A stretch of 64,000 bases of DNA from JANSWP01 sp041941305. Lineage in GTDB: Bacteria; Bacteroidota; Bacteroidia; Chitinophagales; Saprospiraceae. The DNA lies in NCBI GenBank assembly GCA_041941305.1, contig JBGTQJ010000002.1, positions 1 through 64,000 of the forward strand. Direction: 5' to 3'. Under the pieces are notes generated by a model. That model made no database searches. It was given only the letters and a program-made list of their open reading frames with translations, and was not told the DNA's origin. Of this stretch, positions 45,023-53,950 are shown piece by piece. A program made the position numbers and the translations under genes. Numbering within the stretch: the first letter of the stretch is position 1; each line of letters begins with the position of its first letter.

Positions 45023-45190
45023 TTAATCAAAATACTGAGGATAATGTTCCTCCATCAGCTCTCTAATGCGTTTTAAGGGAAGCTCCGCAAAATTACCATA
45101 TTCTTCAAGGTATTCCATGAATTGTCCACCCTCTTTGTCAAACTCTTGAAAAATCGAATCGTTTTCTTCATCAAAGTCTAATAACTTCAT
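45023..45190 (-). CDS. small acidic protein, 55 residues, unknown function
   Basis: Begins MKLLDFDEENDSIFQEFDKE and ends MEEHYPQYFD. Very acidic with a helical pattern. Its ATG overlaps the TGA of the HAD gene (ATGA, 45187-45190), and it ends 15 bases before the E1 start, so it is tightly held in the HAD-small-E1 operon. That placement, and a frame with good codon structure, make it a likely real gene. No family recognised. A regulatory or assembly partner of E1 is a guess. Confidence 0.65.
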   Translation of the reverse strand: MKLLDFDEENDSIFQEFDKEGGQFMEYLEEYGNFAELPLKRIRELMEEHYPQYFD

Positions 45191-45828
45191 TTATCCAAAA
45201 TTGTTCTTAATTCACTTAGAGAAGAAACGATTGATACTTGAGCAGATTCTAATTTCTTCGTAGAGTGATGTCCATGTGAAATCAATATACTATCTACCCC
45301 TATATGTTCTGCCACTTCAAAATCATGGAATGTGTCTCCTATATAAACGACTTCTTTTGGATCTGCATTTAAGTCCTTAATTTTTTCTTTCCCAATTTCA
45401 ACTTTACTTCTTGCCAAATTATCGCTCAATCCAAGAATTTTTCCAAAAAAAGAGGTCAACCCAAAATGAGTTACCATTTCATTCAATATGCCTTGTTCTG
45501 CGGCAGACAAAATAGATTGAGTACAACCTTTATTTGCAAGGTGATCCAAAATTTCTGAAGAATTCTGGTGTAAATTACATTCCTTCACTCTGGTGCTGTA
45601 CGTCCCAATGAATTTGTTTGTCAAAATTTGAAATGACTCTTTTTCAAAATCAAAACCCAATTCCCGGTAATACCCCTCGATGGGAAAATCGAAATTATTC
45701 CGATGAAAATCTTCTGTAATATTTGATTGTTCATGAGTCTCTAAAAGTCCGTTTACAATTTCCACACATAGCCAGACATCATCCAATAAAGTGCCATTCC
45801 AATCCCAAATAATGTGTTTGTATTTCAT
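45187..45828 (-). CDS. HAD-superfamily hydrolase (phosphoglycolate phosphatase-like)
   Basis: A 213-residue phosphatase-like protein from the ATG at 45828 (MKYKHIIWDWNGTLLDD). Motif I is DWNGT: the nucleophile Asp is present but the second position, usually Asp, is Asn. Motif II is ILSAAEQ, and motif IV reads VVYIGDTFHDFEVAE. The cap region sits between. The substrate is unknown. The open frame to 45888 adds 20 residues before the usual start. First gene of the operon with the 55-residue protein and E1. Confidence 0.88.
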   Translation of the reverse strand: MKYKHIIWDWNGTLLDDVWLCVEIVNGLLETHEQSNITEDFHRNNFDFPIEGYYRELGFDFEKESFQILTNKFIGTYSTRVKECNLHQNSSEILDHLANKGCTQSILSAAEQGILNEMVTHFGLTSFFGKILGLSDNLARSKVEIGKEKIKDLNADPKEVVYIGDTFHDFEVAEHIGVDSILISHGHHSTKKLESAQVSIVSSLSELRTILDK

Positions 45829-45897
45829 TTGCGTAAGTGTAACTTTAATTGCCAGTTGAAGGGTATTTTTTCTTCGGTTGGCAACCATAGGATTTAT

Positions 45898-47403
45898 TTA
45901 TAACTCTTCAGTCAATATTGCTAAAATCGTTTTGATAGCTTCCACATAATTTCCTAATCGAATATTTTCATTGGGGCTATGCTGGTTATTATCTGGATTC
46001 ACTGTAGGGACAGTTACTGCTGGAATGCTCAATGTATTCACAAATGGAGAAATCGGAATAGACCCTCCAGAAGTTCTAATTCTAATTGGCTCCTTTCCAA
46101 AGGCCTTTTTTAATGCGTTTGAAAGCCAAATCCCGATTTCTGAATCAAACTCAGTTCGAAATGCCAAATAAGAAACGCCATATTCAAATCTACAAATTTT
46201 ATTATGCATCACTCTTTCACGAGAAGTCGGATCTCTGTCCAAAACCAAATACCCCTGATCTTCAATGTGTTTTTTGATCAATCCGATCAAGCGCTCCGGG
46301 TCACTTTCCAAAACCAAACGAACGTCGATTTCCGCAATTGCTGTGGCAGGAACAATCGTTCTAACTTCTTCTCTTACCCAGCCCGAGGACATTCCGCGAA
46401 CATTTAATGAAGGAAAGTTTCGTGATTCCTGTAAATTATCCGCTACTTTATCATTTCCAGCAATACCCAATTGAGTTTTAATATATCTTTCATCATCGGG
46501 TACTTGTGCTAAAATCTCTTTTACTTCATCCGTCAAGGTAATTCCATCATAAAACCCTGGTATGGTCACCCGTCCTTCATCGTCTTTCATGCTTGCCAGC
46601 AATTGTGACAGCCTTAAAGCAGGGTTAGGACAATAATTTCCATAATGACCACTATGCTGAGGAAATCTTGGACCAAAGACCGTCAAAGTGACATCTGCAA
46701 TTCCCCTGGCTCCAAATGTCAAGGTGGGTTCATTGATTATGTGGCGGGGCCCGTCAAAAATGACCAACATATCAGCAGCTAATTCTTTTTGATAATTCAA
46801 CACCGCAGGAGGTAAATTTGGAGAACCCATTTCCTCCTCAAAGTCCATTATGACTTTCATATTGAAATTAGGCTCCTGTTGATAATCATTTAGCGCATCC
46901 ATGGCAGCTAAAAATGCGGCTACTGGTCCTTTGGCATCCGAAGTAGACCGGGCAAAAATGCGCCACTCTTTATCAAAATCGCCGTGGATATTTTCCCAGG
47001 GTATTTCTACCCAACCTTCCCCTTCTACTTGTTTTTTTAAAACTGGTTTGAAGGGGTGCTCTTGAAACCAATGATCTGGATCAACTGGTTGTCCATCTAC
47101 TTGAAGATAAATTAAAACTGTTTTCGCATTCCTGGATGAAGTTTTGCGTTCTGCAAGTAGGAGAGGTGCTGCTGGTGTAGTCAATCTTCTTAATTTAAAT
47201 CCTCTTTTTTCAAATGCAGCTTCACACCATTTTACATTTTTTTCAATGTCTTCAGGAAAGTGAGCATCGTTTGGAATAGATAGTAGATCTCGAAATGTTT
47301 CAAATGACTTTGAGGCATAGGTCTGCGAAATCTGGTCTAAATTAAATTCTTGTGAAAGTATTTGACTTGAACAAAACAGAAATAGGATGATGAGTTTTTT
47401 CAT
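45898..47403 (-). CDS. M20-family metallopeptidase, exported
   Basis: A dinuclear zinc peptidase of the M20 (carnosinase/dapE-like) group, 501 residues, with signal peptide MKKLIILFLFCSSQILSQ. Catalytic-core features are LIYLQVDGQPVD (metal region), STSDAKGPVAAFLAA, the catalytic Glu pair in MDFEEEMGSPNLPP, a PQHSGHYGNY segment in the dimerisation domain and IRTSGGSIP near the C-terminus. It lies on the minus strand between the OmpA-type gene and the HAD operon. The substrate is probably a peptide or dipeptide. Confidence 0.9.
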   Translation of the reverse strand: MKKLIILFLFCSSQILSQEFNLDQISQTYASKSFETFRDLLSIPNDAHFPEDIEKNVKWCEAAFEKRGFKLRRLTTPAAPLLLAERKTSSRNAKTVLIYLQVDGQPVDPDHWFQEHPFKPVLKKQVEGEGWVEIPWENIHGDFDKEWRIFARSTSDAKGPVAAFLAAMDALNDYQQEPNFNMKVIMDFEEEMGSPNLPPAVLNYQKELAADMLVIFDGPRHIINEPTLTFGARGIADVTLTVFGPRFPQHSGHYGNYCPNPALRLSQLLASMKDDEGRVTIPGFYDGITLTDEVKEILAQVPDDERYIKTQLGIAGNDKVADNLQESRNFPSLNVRGMSSGWVREEVRTIVPATAIAEIDVRLVLESDPERLIGLIKKHIEDQGYLVLDRDPTSRERVMHNKICRFEYGVSYLAFRTEFDSEIGIWLSNALKKAFGKEPIRIRTSGGSIPISPFVNTLSIPAVTVPTVNPDNNQHSPNENIRLGNYVEAIKTILAILTEEL

Positions 47404-47435
47404 AAATTATTTTTCCTGCGAAAATAAAATAGAAA

Positions 47436-47466
47436 ACGGGCAAACCGAAATGTTCGATTTGCCCGT
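47436..47466 (-). terminator. intrinsic terminator of the OmpA-family gene
   Basis: ACGGGCAAA (47436-47444) pairs with TTTGCCCGT (47458-47466), with an inner CGAA-TTCG stem. On the minus strand it is followed by TTTTCTATTTTATTTT. It lies 67 bases after the stop of the OmpA-family gene. Confidence 0.8.
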
Positions 47467-47532
47467 CAAATAGAAAAATATTCAATAAACAGGATTCATC
47501 AACTATGGTGAGAATGCCTGATAAAATTTAAC

Positions 47533-48645
47533 TTATCCTCCAATAACTCTAAATTCAGTACGCCGATTTTGTTGATGTTCTGCTTCTGTACAATCAACGC
47601 CATCAGCGCATCTATTTTTCAATCGCGTTTCACCATATCCTTTTGCAATCAATCTATCTTTAGAAATACCTCTGGAAACCAAATAAGTCACAACTGACTC
47701 TGCTCTTCTTTGAGATAGAGACATATTGCTTTGTGAAGAACCCCTTGCATCTGTGTGGGAACGAAGTTCAACTTTGATTAATGGCTTTTCTCTCATCAAT
47801 GAAAGCAACTTTTCGTCAATGATTCTACGGGAATCAGCTGTCAATCGGGCGCTACCTAATTCGTAGAAAATAGGAAGTACATTGAAGTCTTTCAATTCAC
47901 AATCAATTTCTTCCCACTTTTTAATTCCACCTCTTGTTTTGAGTACTTCGATAGTTTCCATATTGTATTCAGCAGGAATTTCAACTTCATTTACTTCCTC
48001 ATCTTTAACCAAAACCCTTTTTGTAATGGTTGTGGATTCCGCTGGAATGGTGATTTCCTCACAGTAGGCTTCTTTTACCAATTCCTCAACTTCTATAGTG
48101 ATAGTCTTTCCTCCTTTAGGAGCTTTTGCAATAGATGCATCTTTATCAATCACCTGAATTGGAATATCCATATAATCTGCAGGATATTCAACAGAACAAA
48201 AAACAACACAGTCGTTGGGATCTTCGGATTCGCAATTTTCGAAATTTGGTTGAGGTTCCCATCTAACTGCCTTCGGACGAATTTCAATTCTTTCTGATTG
48301 GCTGGCAAAAGTAGCTGGTGTCACTGTAATTTCATTGTAAGGATCTTCGGTTTGGATTTCTCTGGTAACTGTGCGGTACTCAGCAGGATGATAAACATAA
48401 CGTTTACTAGCTGGTTTGATTTCAATAGTTTCTTCAACAGTTTTGTACTCCGCCGGAATAACTTCAATTTTTTTAAATGCTGGGCGGGTCATAATTCGTT
48501 TTTCAGTAGTTTCATACACGTTTGGAGTTACACATCTTACGTAGCATTTTCCAGGTTCTGGATTCTCAGGTAGCTGATCCAGCTGACCAAATCCAAAATT
48601 AGCTACTAAAAGAGCAGCAAAAATTAACAAAGTTGATTTCTTCAT
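47533..48645 (-). CDS. OmpA-family protein with N-terminal PAEY repeats
   Basis: A 370-residue envelope protein with signal peptide MKKSTLLIFAALLVANFGFG. The C-terminal ~110 residues are an OmpA peptidoglycan-binding domain (FYELGSARLTADSRRIIDEK, LRSHTDARGSSQSNMSLSQR, GYGETRL). The first 230 residues are unlike a beta-barrel. They contain about five repeats of a V-x-PA(E/T)(Y/F)-x-T-x(2)-E-x-I-E-I pattern (IEVIPAEYKTVEETIEIKPA, YVYHPAEYRTVTREI, ITVTPATF). A TAATTTTG box at 48787-48780 may be its promoter, about 135 bases upstream. Own terminator at 47436-47466. The role of the repeats is unknown. Confidence 0.88.
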   Translation of the reverse strand: MKKSTLLIFAALLVANFGFGQLDQLPENPEPGKCYVRCVTPNVYETTEKRIMTRPAFKKIEVIPAEYKTVEETIEIKPASKRYVYHPAEYRTVTREIQTEDPYNEITVTPATFASQSERIEIRPKAVRWEPQPNFENCESEDPNDCVVFCSVEYPADYMDIPIQVIDKDASIAKAPKGGKTITIEVEELVKEAYCEEITIPAESTTITKRVLVKDEEVNEVEIPAEYNMETIEVLKTRGGIKKWEEIDCELKDFNVLPIFYELGSARLTADSRRIIDEKLLSLMREKPLIKVELRSHTDARGSSQSNMSLSQRRAESVVTYLVSRGISKDRLIAKGYGETRLKNRCADGVDCTEAEHQQNRRTEFRVIGG

Positions 48646-49157
48646 AACAAATTTAAATTTTTATTAAAATTCACCAGTTATTTAATAAATTGATTATCAA
48701 TTGATTAATTAGAAACTGTTATGATAAAGAATAAGAAACTTCAAATGATGGAAGAATTTTGTTAACAGCTTAGCCGACGCAAAATTAATAAGAGCGTTTG
48801 ATTATAAAAAAGAAAAAAATAACGTATATTTTTATAGTAGTTAAGTGTTTAAATATTTAAATAAATATTGATGTATATCGGAGCAATTCCACGAGGGAAA
48901 TAAAATCAGACAAATTAAATGAATATTTATCAAATATAAAAAAATTTCAATTTAACTTTTGACTCCATATTTCTTGCCATTTTTTATTCCATATGTTTGT
49001 TTGACTTGATTCTTTAAAAAAGTCACTTTTTCAAAGCTTCAATTTATACTCTTTTTAAACTTGTAAGTTTTGAAGGGCAGCCTTTGTACTTTCCAACCAT
49101 AGCCTTACTTTTGCCCAAATTTTGAAAAACCACTTTTTATAAAAAAATAAAACTGCA
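48646..49157. other. AT-rich intergenic region without recognised gene
   Basis: About 510 bases, strongly AT-rich. Apart from the -7-like box at 48780-48787 on the minus strand I see no ORF, RNA gene or hairpin that stands out. Confidence 0.6.
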
Positions 49158-49283
49158 ATGGCTGATAATATTCAAAATGCTGGAAAGAAAGGAAATTGCT
49201 TGTTATGGTTCTTTTTGTACTTTTTTTTCATTTCAGCGGTCGTCCTTTATTTATATTGGTATAATTTCGATCTGACTTTTTAA
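49158..49283 (+). CDS. small membrane protein, 41 residues (predicted)
   Basis: Starts MADNIQNAGKKGNCLLWFFL and continues as one strongly hydrophobic, aromatic helix (YFFFISAVVLYLYWY) with a short polar tail. It is preceded by an A-rich stretch (AAAAAAATAAAACTGCA), which often replaces the Shine-Dalgarno in Bacteroidota, and is followed after 30 bases by a perfect 16-bp terminator stem. Both support a real small gene. Function unknown. Confidence 0.5.
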   Translation: MADNIQNAGKKGNCLLWFFLYFFFISAVVLYLYWYNFDLTF

Positions 49284-49313
49284 AGTCAACCTTTATATCA
49301 TCTCTAAAATAAT

Positions 49314-49348
49314 AAGCCTCTTAAAGGAACCATTCCTTTAAGAGGCTT
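49314..49348. terminator. bidirectional terminator
   Basis: AAGCCTCTTAAAGGAA (49314-49329) and its exact complement (49333-49348) form a 16-bp stem with a 3-base loop between the small plus-strand ORF and the convergent metalloprotease gene. Confidence 0.85.
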
Positions 49349-49368
49349 GCTATTTAAAAAGGCCCACC

Positions 49369-51768
49369 TTAATGGTGACCGCAACCTATAGGAGAGCCAT
49401 CCGGCATTTCAGGAGCTTTCGGGATTGAGTATTCGTCAGGATCATTTAAATAAAGTTGAATTTGACGTTCAAGATATTTATCAAAATAATTTTCCCCCAA
49501 TCGGTTTTGGATGCGTTTTATTTGGGCAAATGCCGCTGCTCCAATTTCCGGACTCCCTTTTTTATGATTTGCCAAACCAAAAAAAGCGTTTAAGACCATT
49601 TCCTGGTTTTTCTTTTTTATTTCCTCTTCTAATAAATCATTCACTTCGATTTTAGCCCCTCTGTCCCATAGTGTAGAAAAAAGGGATTTTAAATCTTGCC
49701 CTTGAGCTACATACCTTGAAAGTCGTTGAGTATTCAAGAGCATTTTAAGCGTGTTATTTATTGAGCTTTCGGCTGCTGCAAGCGGATCAAATGTTAACCC
49801 CGTATTCGTTTTAAACAACTCCCTATCTCGATCATAACCAATAGGCTGGGGTGGAATTAATTCAACAATATGTTCTGGTAAAGCCAAAAATTTTGGCTCT
49901 AAGGTTTTCAACATGAGTTCAACCGCTTCCTGTTGAATTTTCAAATCAACAGGCCTATTGGTTGCTTGACCGTCACCATTGGCTGCATAGGTATAATTTA
50001 CGCCCCCAATTAGTTTAGAAACGGCTTCGACCTGATAGCGATGCATTAAGTATAAAGGAACCAATACGCGCTCCAAATCAGCCATTGGGGTGCCTTTTGG
50101 AATATTTTTTTCCCCAAAATCATTCAATGCCTTTGCTCGAAGTTCAAACAATCTACTCAATTCCTCAATAGGCGTTTTCCCATTGTCCCATAAATGCCCT
50201 GAAGGATGTGCTCCTCCATGAGGGCGGGCATCCTGATCGGAAATGTATAAAAACCCCTGTTCAATATTATCTTTCAAAATCTTAGTTAAAGCTGCTTTTT
50301 CATCAGTCCCTTCCGGGAAATCCTGATAACCATAAAGCACCGTCCGCTTATCCCACGCTCCTATTTTGTTATCATAGGCTTTGGAAAAATCTATTGCTCC
50401 ATTTTCATCGAGCTCAATATATGGATGTGGATAATCCATAACAGAGGCTCGATCGTTTACACTTGCAGAAAAGTTGTGAGCTAATCCTATAGTGTGACCG
50501 ACTTCATGTGCAGATAACTGGCGCAACCTGGCCAACGCCATTTCCAATAACCTTGGGTCGGGCGTTATCCCATCTTTTTCGTAGGCAGGAATCAACCCCT
50601 GGGCGATTAAAAAATCCTGACGAACCCTTAAAGAACCCAGAGAAACATGCCCTTTAATAATTTCTCCTGTACGTGGGTCTGAGACTGAACTTCCATAAGA
50701 CCATCCACGAGTAGAACGGTGTACCCATTGGATTAGATTGTATTGGACATCCATCGGATCTGCTTCGGCTGGCAACTCTTTAACTTGAAATGCATTGATA
50801 TACCCAGCAGCTTCAAAGGCTTGATTCCACCACATCGCGCCTTCAATCAGCGCTGATTTTATTGGTTCAGGTGCTCCTCGGTCGATATAATAAATGATTG
50901 GCTCTACAGGTTCACTTCGCGCTGCACCTGGGTTTTTCTTTTCTAGCCGGTGGCGAGTAATAAATCTTTTTATCAAGGGTTGACTTATTGGCGTGGCATA
51001 GTCCTGATATTTCATTTGAAAAAAACCGCACCTGGGATCAAATTCCCGCGGCTCGTAATTATCATCAGGCAATTCTATAAAAGAGTGATGTTGGCGAACA
51101 GTGACTGAACTGGAGGAGGGTGTTACAGAACGAATCCATTCATGTTTGGCATCTCCCTTGAATGTGAGGACAGCTTCAAACTCTGAATTCTTTTTGAAGT
51201 TTTTTGTGCGTTCTAAATAAATTGCAGATCTGGTTTCATCTAATTTATACTCACCTTGTTTTCGCCGCTTCAACCTTCCTTTTACATTGTGCGCATCTCT
51301 TAGAAAGAACTCAGTTGCATCAACGAGCATTCTCCCGTCGGACTCGGATTCAATTTTAAACCCCCATAGTACTGATTGGGCAAAAGCCTGTTCTACGGAT
51401 TTTTGTTCCTCGGGGTTGTCGCTGACCGCACGATAATCATAGTTGAGTTGAGTCAGCAAAACTTTATTACCACTTCTATAAAACTTAACAACCCTATCAT
51501 CTCCTAATTGTCCTCTGTCCAATCCAATGTCATTCGATCCAATGCCTGCTGGAAGTGAATTGACGTATAAAAACTCAATATCAATTTTGTCTATTTCCAA
51601 CCAGATTTTACCTTCCTTATTATCCCAATAGAAATTAAAAAAGCCTTCATGCTTTTTCATTTCTTTTGTTTTCTCGAGAATCGGGTTTGATTCTGATTGA
51701 GCAGAAAGAAAAGGATTAAGAATAAAGCTCCAGATCATCAAAACAAAAACCTTATAAAACATATTCAA
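49369..51768 (-). CDS. Exported zinc-dependent metalloprotease (DUF5117/DUF4953 type)
   Basis: A 799-residue secreted or periplasmic protease of the Bacteroidota zinc-dependent metalloprotease family. Signal peptide (FYKVFVLMIWSFILNPFLSAQ), an N-terminal DUF5118/DUF5117-like beta region (EGFFNFYWDNKEGKIWLEI), then a metzincin-like catalytic domain with the zinc site SAHEVGHTIGLAHNFSAS at about 455-472, and a long helical C-terminal region. It ends with PIGCGHH. The HExxHxxGxxH pattern with the third His is complete, so it should be active. Confidence 0.9.
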   Translation of the reverse strand: MNMFYKVFVLMIWSFILNPFLSAQSESNPILEKTKEMKKHEGFFNFYWDNKEGKIWLEIDKIDIEFLYVNSLPAGIGSNDIGLDRGQLGDDRVVKFYRSGNKVLLTQLNYDYRAVSDNPEEQKSVEQAFAQSVLWGFKIESESDGRMLVDATEFFLRDAHNVKGRLKRRKQGEYKLDETRSAIYLERTKNFKKNSEFEAVLTFKGDAKHEWIRSVTPSSSSVTVRQHHSFIELPDDNYEPREFDPRCGFFQMKYQDYATPISQPLIKRFITRHRLEKKNPGAARSEPVEPIIYYIDRGAPEPIKSALIEGAMWWNQAFEAAGYINAFQVKELPAEADPMDVQYNLIQWVHRSTRGWSYGSSVSDPRTGEIIKGHVSLGSLRVRQDFLIAQGLIPAYEKDGITPDPRLLEMALARLRQLSAHEVGHTIGLAHNFSASVNDRASVMDYPHPYIELDENGAIDFSKAYDNKIGAWDKRTVLYGYQDFPEGTDEKAALTKILKDNIEQGFLYISDQDARPHGGAHPSGHLWDNGKTPIEELSRLFELRAKALNDFGEKNIPKGTPMADLERVLVPLYLMHRYQVEAVSKLIGGVNYTYAANGDGQATNRPVDLKIQQEAVELMLKTLEPKFLALPEHIVELIPPQPIGYDRDRELFKTNTGLTFDPLAAAESSINNTLKMLLNTQRLSRYVAQGQDLKSLFSTLWDRGAKIEVNDLLEEEIKKKNQEMVLNAFFGLANHKKGSPEIGAAAFAQIKRIQNRLGENYFDKYLERQIQLYLNDPDEYSIPKAPEMPDGSPIGCGHH

Positions 51769-51816
51769 AAATTTAGCTTTTAAAAATGAGCAGCTAAATT
51801 AGAATTTTTACATGGT

Positions 51817-52785
51817 TTATTTTTCTAAAGCTTCTTCTACAATAGCATCCAGACATTGAGTAATTGTCCAGCCATATTCGAGAATTTGTTGAGGGAAAAT
51901 GCTTGCAGGAGAGAAACCGGGAATTGTATTTGCCTCTAGAAAATAAAAGGTGTCTTTTACTAAGATATAATCAAACCGGGCCATCCCTCCACAGCCAAGT
52001 ATTTCATAAAGCTTTTTTGAAATGGCCTGGCATTCTTTAGTTTTTGAATCTGAAAGCCTTGCAGGAGTGATTTCGTCACTTGCATTCTTGTATTTAGCTT
52101 CATAATCAAAAAATTCATTTTTGGGAACAATTTCAGTTATCGGCAATACAATTATCTCTTTGCCATTGCGAAACACCCCATTGGAAAATTCAGACCCTTC
52201 CAGAAAACCTTCTACAATTATTTCATCATCATACTCAAAGGCAAGTTCCACCGCAGCTGGCAGATCATATTTCTCTTTTACTTTTGAAACACCATAACTA
52301 CTTCCATTTTTATTGGGTTTTACAAAAACAGGTAAATCCATACTATTTACATCCTCCCAATCAATTGCTTCTCCTCTTCGCAATAATTTTGAAGGTGCCA
52401 TTTGAATATCATAAGGGGCGACAAAACTTTTACAGGCTTGTTTATTAAAAGTCAAGGCACTTGAAAAATGATCGCATCCTGTACATGGAATTTCCAGCAT
52501 ATCAAAGTACCCTTGAATACATCCGTCCTCAGCTGGATGTCCATGAAGCATTAAAAAAACAAGATCAAAATGTACTTTAGAACCATCTTTTTCCAATGAA
52601 AAATCATTTTTGTCCATTACTGATTGGCTATCCATCTCCACAAAATCTTTTCCAATAAAATCAATTAAATATTTATTGTATTTGCCCGAATCTAAATTAT
52701 CGAATATGGTTTGACCACTCAGCAATGAGATTTCTCTTTCTGCCACATTTCCCCCGGTAAGTATGGCGATGTTTAATTTTTTCAT
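51817..52785 (-). CDS. ddl: D-alanine--D-alanine ligase
   Basis: Joins two D-Ala for peptidoglycan precursors. It is a 322-residue ATP-grasp enzyme. The N-terminal GGNVAEREISLLSG is the substrate-binding start (usual GG-S-E-ISL). VFVKPNKNGSSYGVSKV binds ATP, MARFDYILVKDTFYFLEANT carries the metal-binding Glu and Asn, and PGFSPASIFPQ closes the active site. It stands alone. Slightly shorter than the E. coli enzyme type but within the family range. Confidence 0.95.
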   Translation of the reverse strand: MKKLNIAILTGGNVAEREISLLSGQTIFDNLDSGKYNKYLIDFIGKDFVEMDSQSVMDKNDFSLEKDGSKVHFDLVFLMLHGHPAEDGCIQGYFDMLEIPCTGCDHFSSALTFNKQACKSFVAPYDIQMAPSKLLRRGEAIDWEDVNSMDLPVFVKPNKNGSSYGVSKVKEKYDLPAAVELAFEYDDEIIVEGFLEGSEFSNGVFRNGKEIIVLPITEIVPKNEFFDYEAKYKNASDEITPARLSDSKTKECQAISKKLYEILGCGGMARFDYILVKDTFYFLEANTIPGFSPASIFPQQILEYGWTITQCLDAIVEEALEK

Positions 52786-52943
52786 AGTTGGAAGGATTGT
52801 TTTATGATTCAGACTTGAAGATAAGGCTTGTTAAAAACATTTCTGTTAAAAGAAGAGTAAGCGTAAAGGCTGAACAATTATTTGTAGTAAGTACCAAATC
52901 ATAATTATCTACAAGTAATTGTGGGTTGGTGCTTAGGTACAAA

Positions 52944-52980
52944 AAAATCCCTCACAAATCAATGACTTGTGAGGGATTTT
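52944..52980 (-). terminator. intrinsic terminator of the 242-residue T9SS cargo gene
   Basis: AAAATCCCTCACAA (52944-52957) pairs with TTGTGAGGGATTTT (52967-52980), a 14-bp perfect stem. On the minus strand it is followed by a T run (complement of 52941-52947), 23 bases after the stop at 53003. Confidence 0.88.
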
Positions 52981-53002
52981 GGAATTCCGTACAATCTATA
53001 TA

Positions 53003-53731
53003 TTAAGGTCTCAAAGAGTTTTTGGAAACTCGTAAAGTCTTAATGATATCATTGTCTTTATCCAGAAGACTTACCAAGTACAAACCATTTGGCAAATCTG
53101 AAATATTGTATTGGCGGCCATTTTCAGCTGAAAAAGATCTAACTGGTTTGCCTATGATGTTGTAAACAATCAACTGCTCAACAACACTATTTTCATTCAA
53201 CGTCAGATAATCAGATGTTGGATTTGGATATAATTTCACAGCTGCTTTTTCAGCTTCAGATACTGAAGTAATACCTTCAACCGTCACATCATAATCTGCT
53301 GTAGCAATTATATTATCAAAATTATCTGCAGGAGTTAGATGAATTTTGGCTTTCACATTTCCAGCTACTCCTTTAGGCAGGATGTGAAACTCAAGAAGCG
53401 TAGTATCATTGGTTGCTAATGTGACAGGGATGTTTATTCCTAAAACTGGATCAACATTACTTGTTACATTAGTGCCATAACATTGCGTATTGTCACAAAT
53501 TTTGAATTTCCAATCTACAGGAGCTTCCTCCACTACCAACAACCATCTTAAATCTATAGGGTCCGCTGCAAGGTTAGTTACCTTTCCATGCATAATAGGC
53601 TCAATCCAGGGATCAGTCAAATCCACCTCAACAGTTTCAACGGTTGGATTAGGCTGTACCTCGAGCTCAAATTGAGCATTAAGGCTAATAGCCGCGAAGA
53701 ATATTGTCAAAAAAAGTAAAATCTGTTTCAT
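53003..53731 (-). CDS. Small T9SS type A cargo protein
   Basis: A 242-residue exported protein. Signal peptide MKQILLFLTIFFAAISLNAQ, then a ~130-residue beta-sandwich-like domain (FELEVQPNPTVETVEVD, with paired Cys in ICDNTQCYGT), and a C-terminal type A sorting domain (VKLYPNPTSDYLTLNENSVV ... NGLYLVSLLDKDNDIIK). No family beyond the sorting domain recognised. Its neighbour upstream on the same strand is an Omp28-like T9SS cargo, so the two may serve a common surface function. Own terminator at 52944-52980. Confidence 0.82.
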   Translation of the reverse strand: MKQILLFLTIFFAAISLNAQFELEVQPNPTVETVEVDLTDPWIEPIMHGKVTNLAADPIDLRWLLVVEEAPVDWKFKICDNTQCYGTNVTSNVDPVLGINIPVTLATNDTTLLEFHILPKGVAGNVKAKIHLTPADNFDNIIATADYDVTVEGITSVSEAEKAAVKLYPNPTSDYLTLNENSVVEQLIVYNIIGKPVRSFSAENGRQYNISDLPNGLYLVSLLDKDNDIIKTLRVSKNSLRP

Positions 53732-53861
53732 ATCACTTCGTTTTTAGTGTTGCAAAATTAGCAGATTTAATCAGACCATACTAAAAGAATGGTGAAAAAT
53801 CTGAGACAAAGTCTAATTTATTATGTGTGTTTGCAACTCTTTATCATTTTCTTAACGTCGA

Positions 53862-53889
53862 AGCGGAGCTTCTTTTAAGAAACTCCGCT
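53862..53889 (-). terminator. hairpin after the Omp28-like gene
   Basis: AGCGGAG (53862-53868) pairs with CTCCGCT (53883-53889), with an inner TTCTT-AAGAA stem. A G-U pair that exists only in minus-strand RNA joins the two. No strong T tract, so it may act as a 3' end stabiliser rather than a classical terminator. Confidence 0.5.
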
Positions 53890-53950
53890 CCAATTTTGAG
53901 AATAAACATCTCTCAAACACTCTTATTCTCAATCGCTCATTTTCTATTTA

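Noticed and set aside
45910..46475. Several plus-strand ORFs opposite the M20 peptidase
   Set aside because: They are shadows of the real minus-strand gene, whose catalytic motifs are clear.
49369..51768. Possible toxin or effector because of the large zinc protease
   Set aside because: It fits the common Bacteroidota zinc-dependent metalloprotease family, with no immunity or delivery partner nearby.
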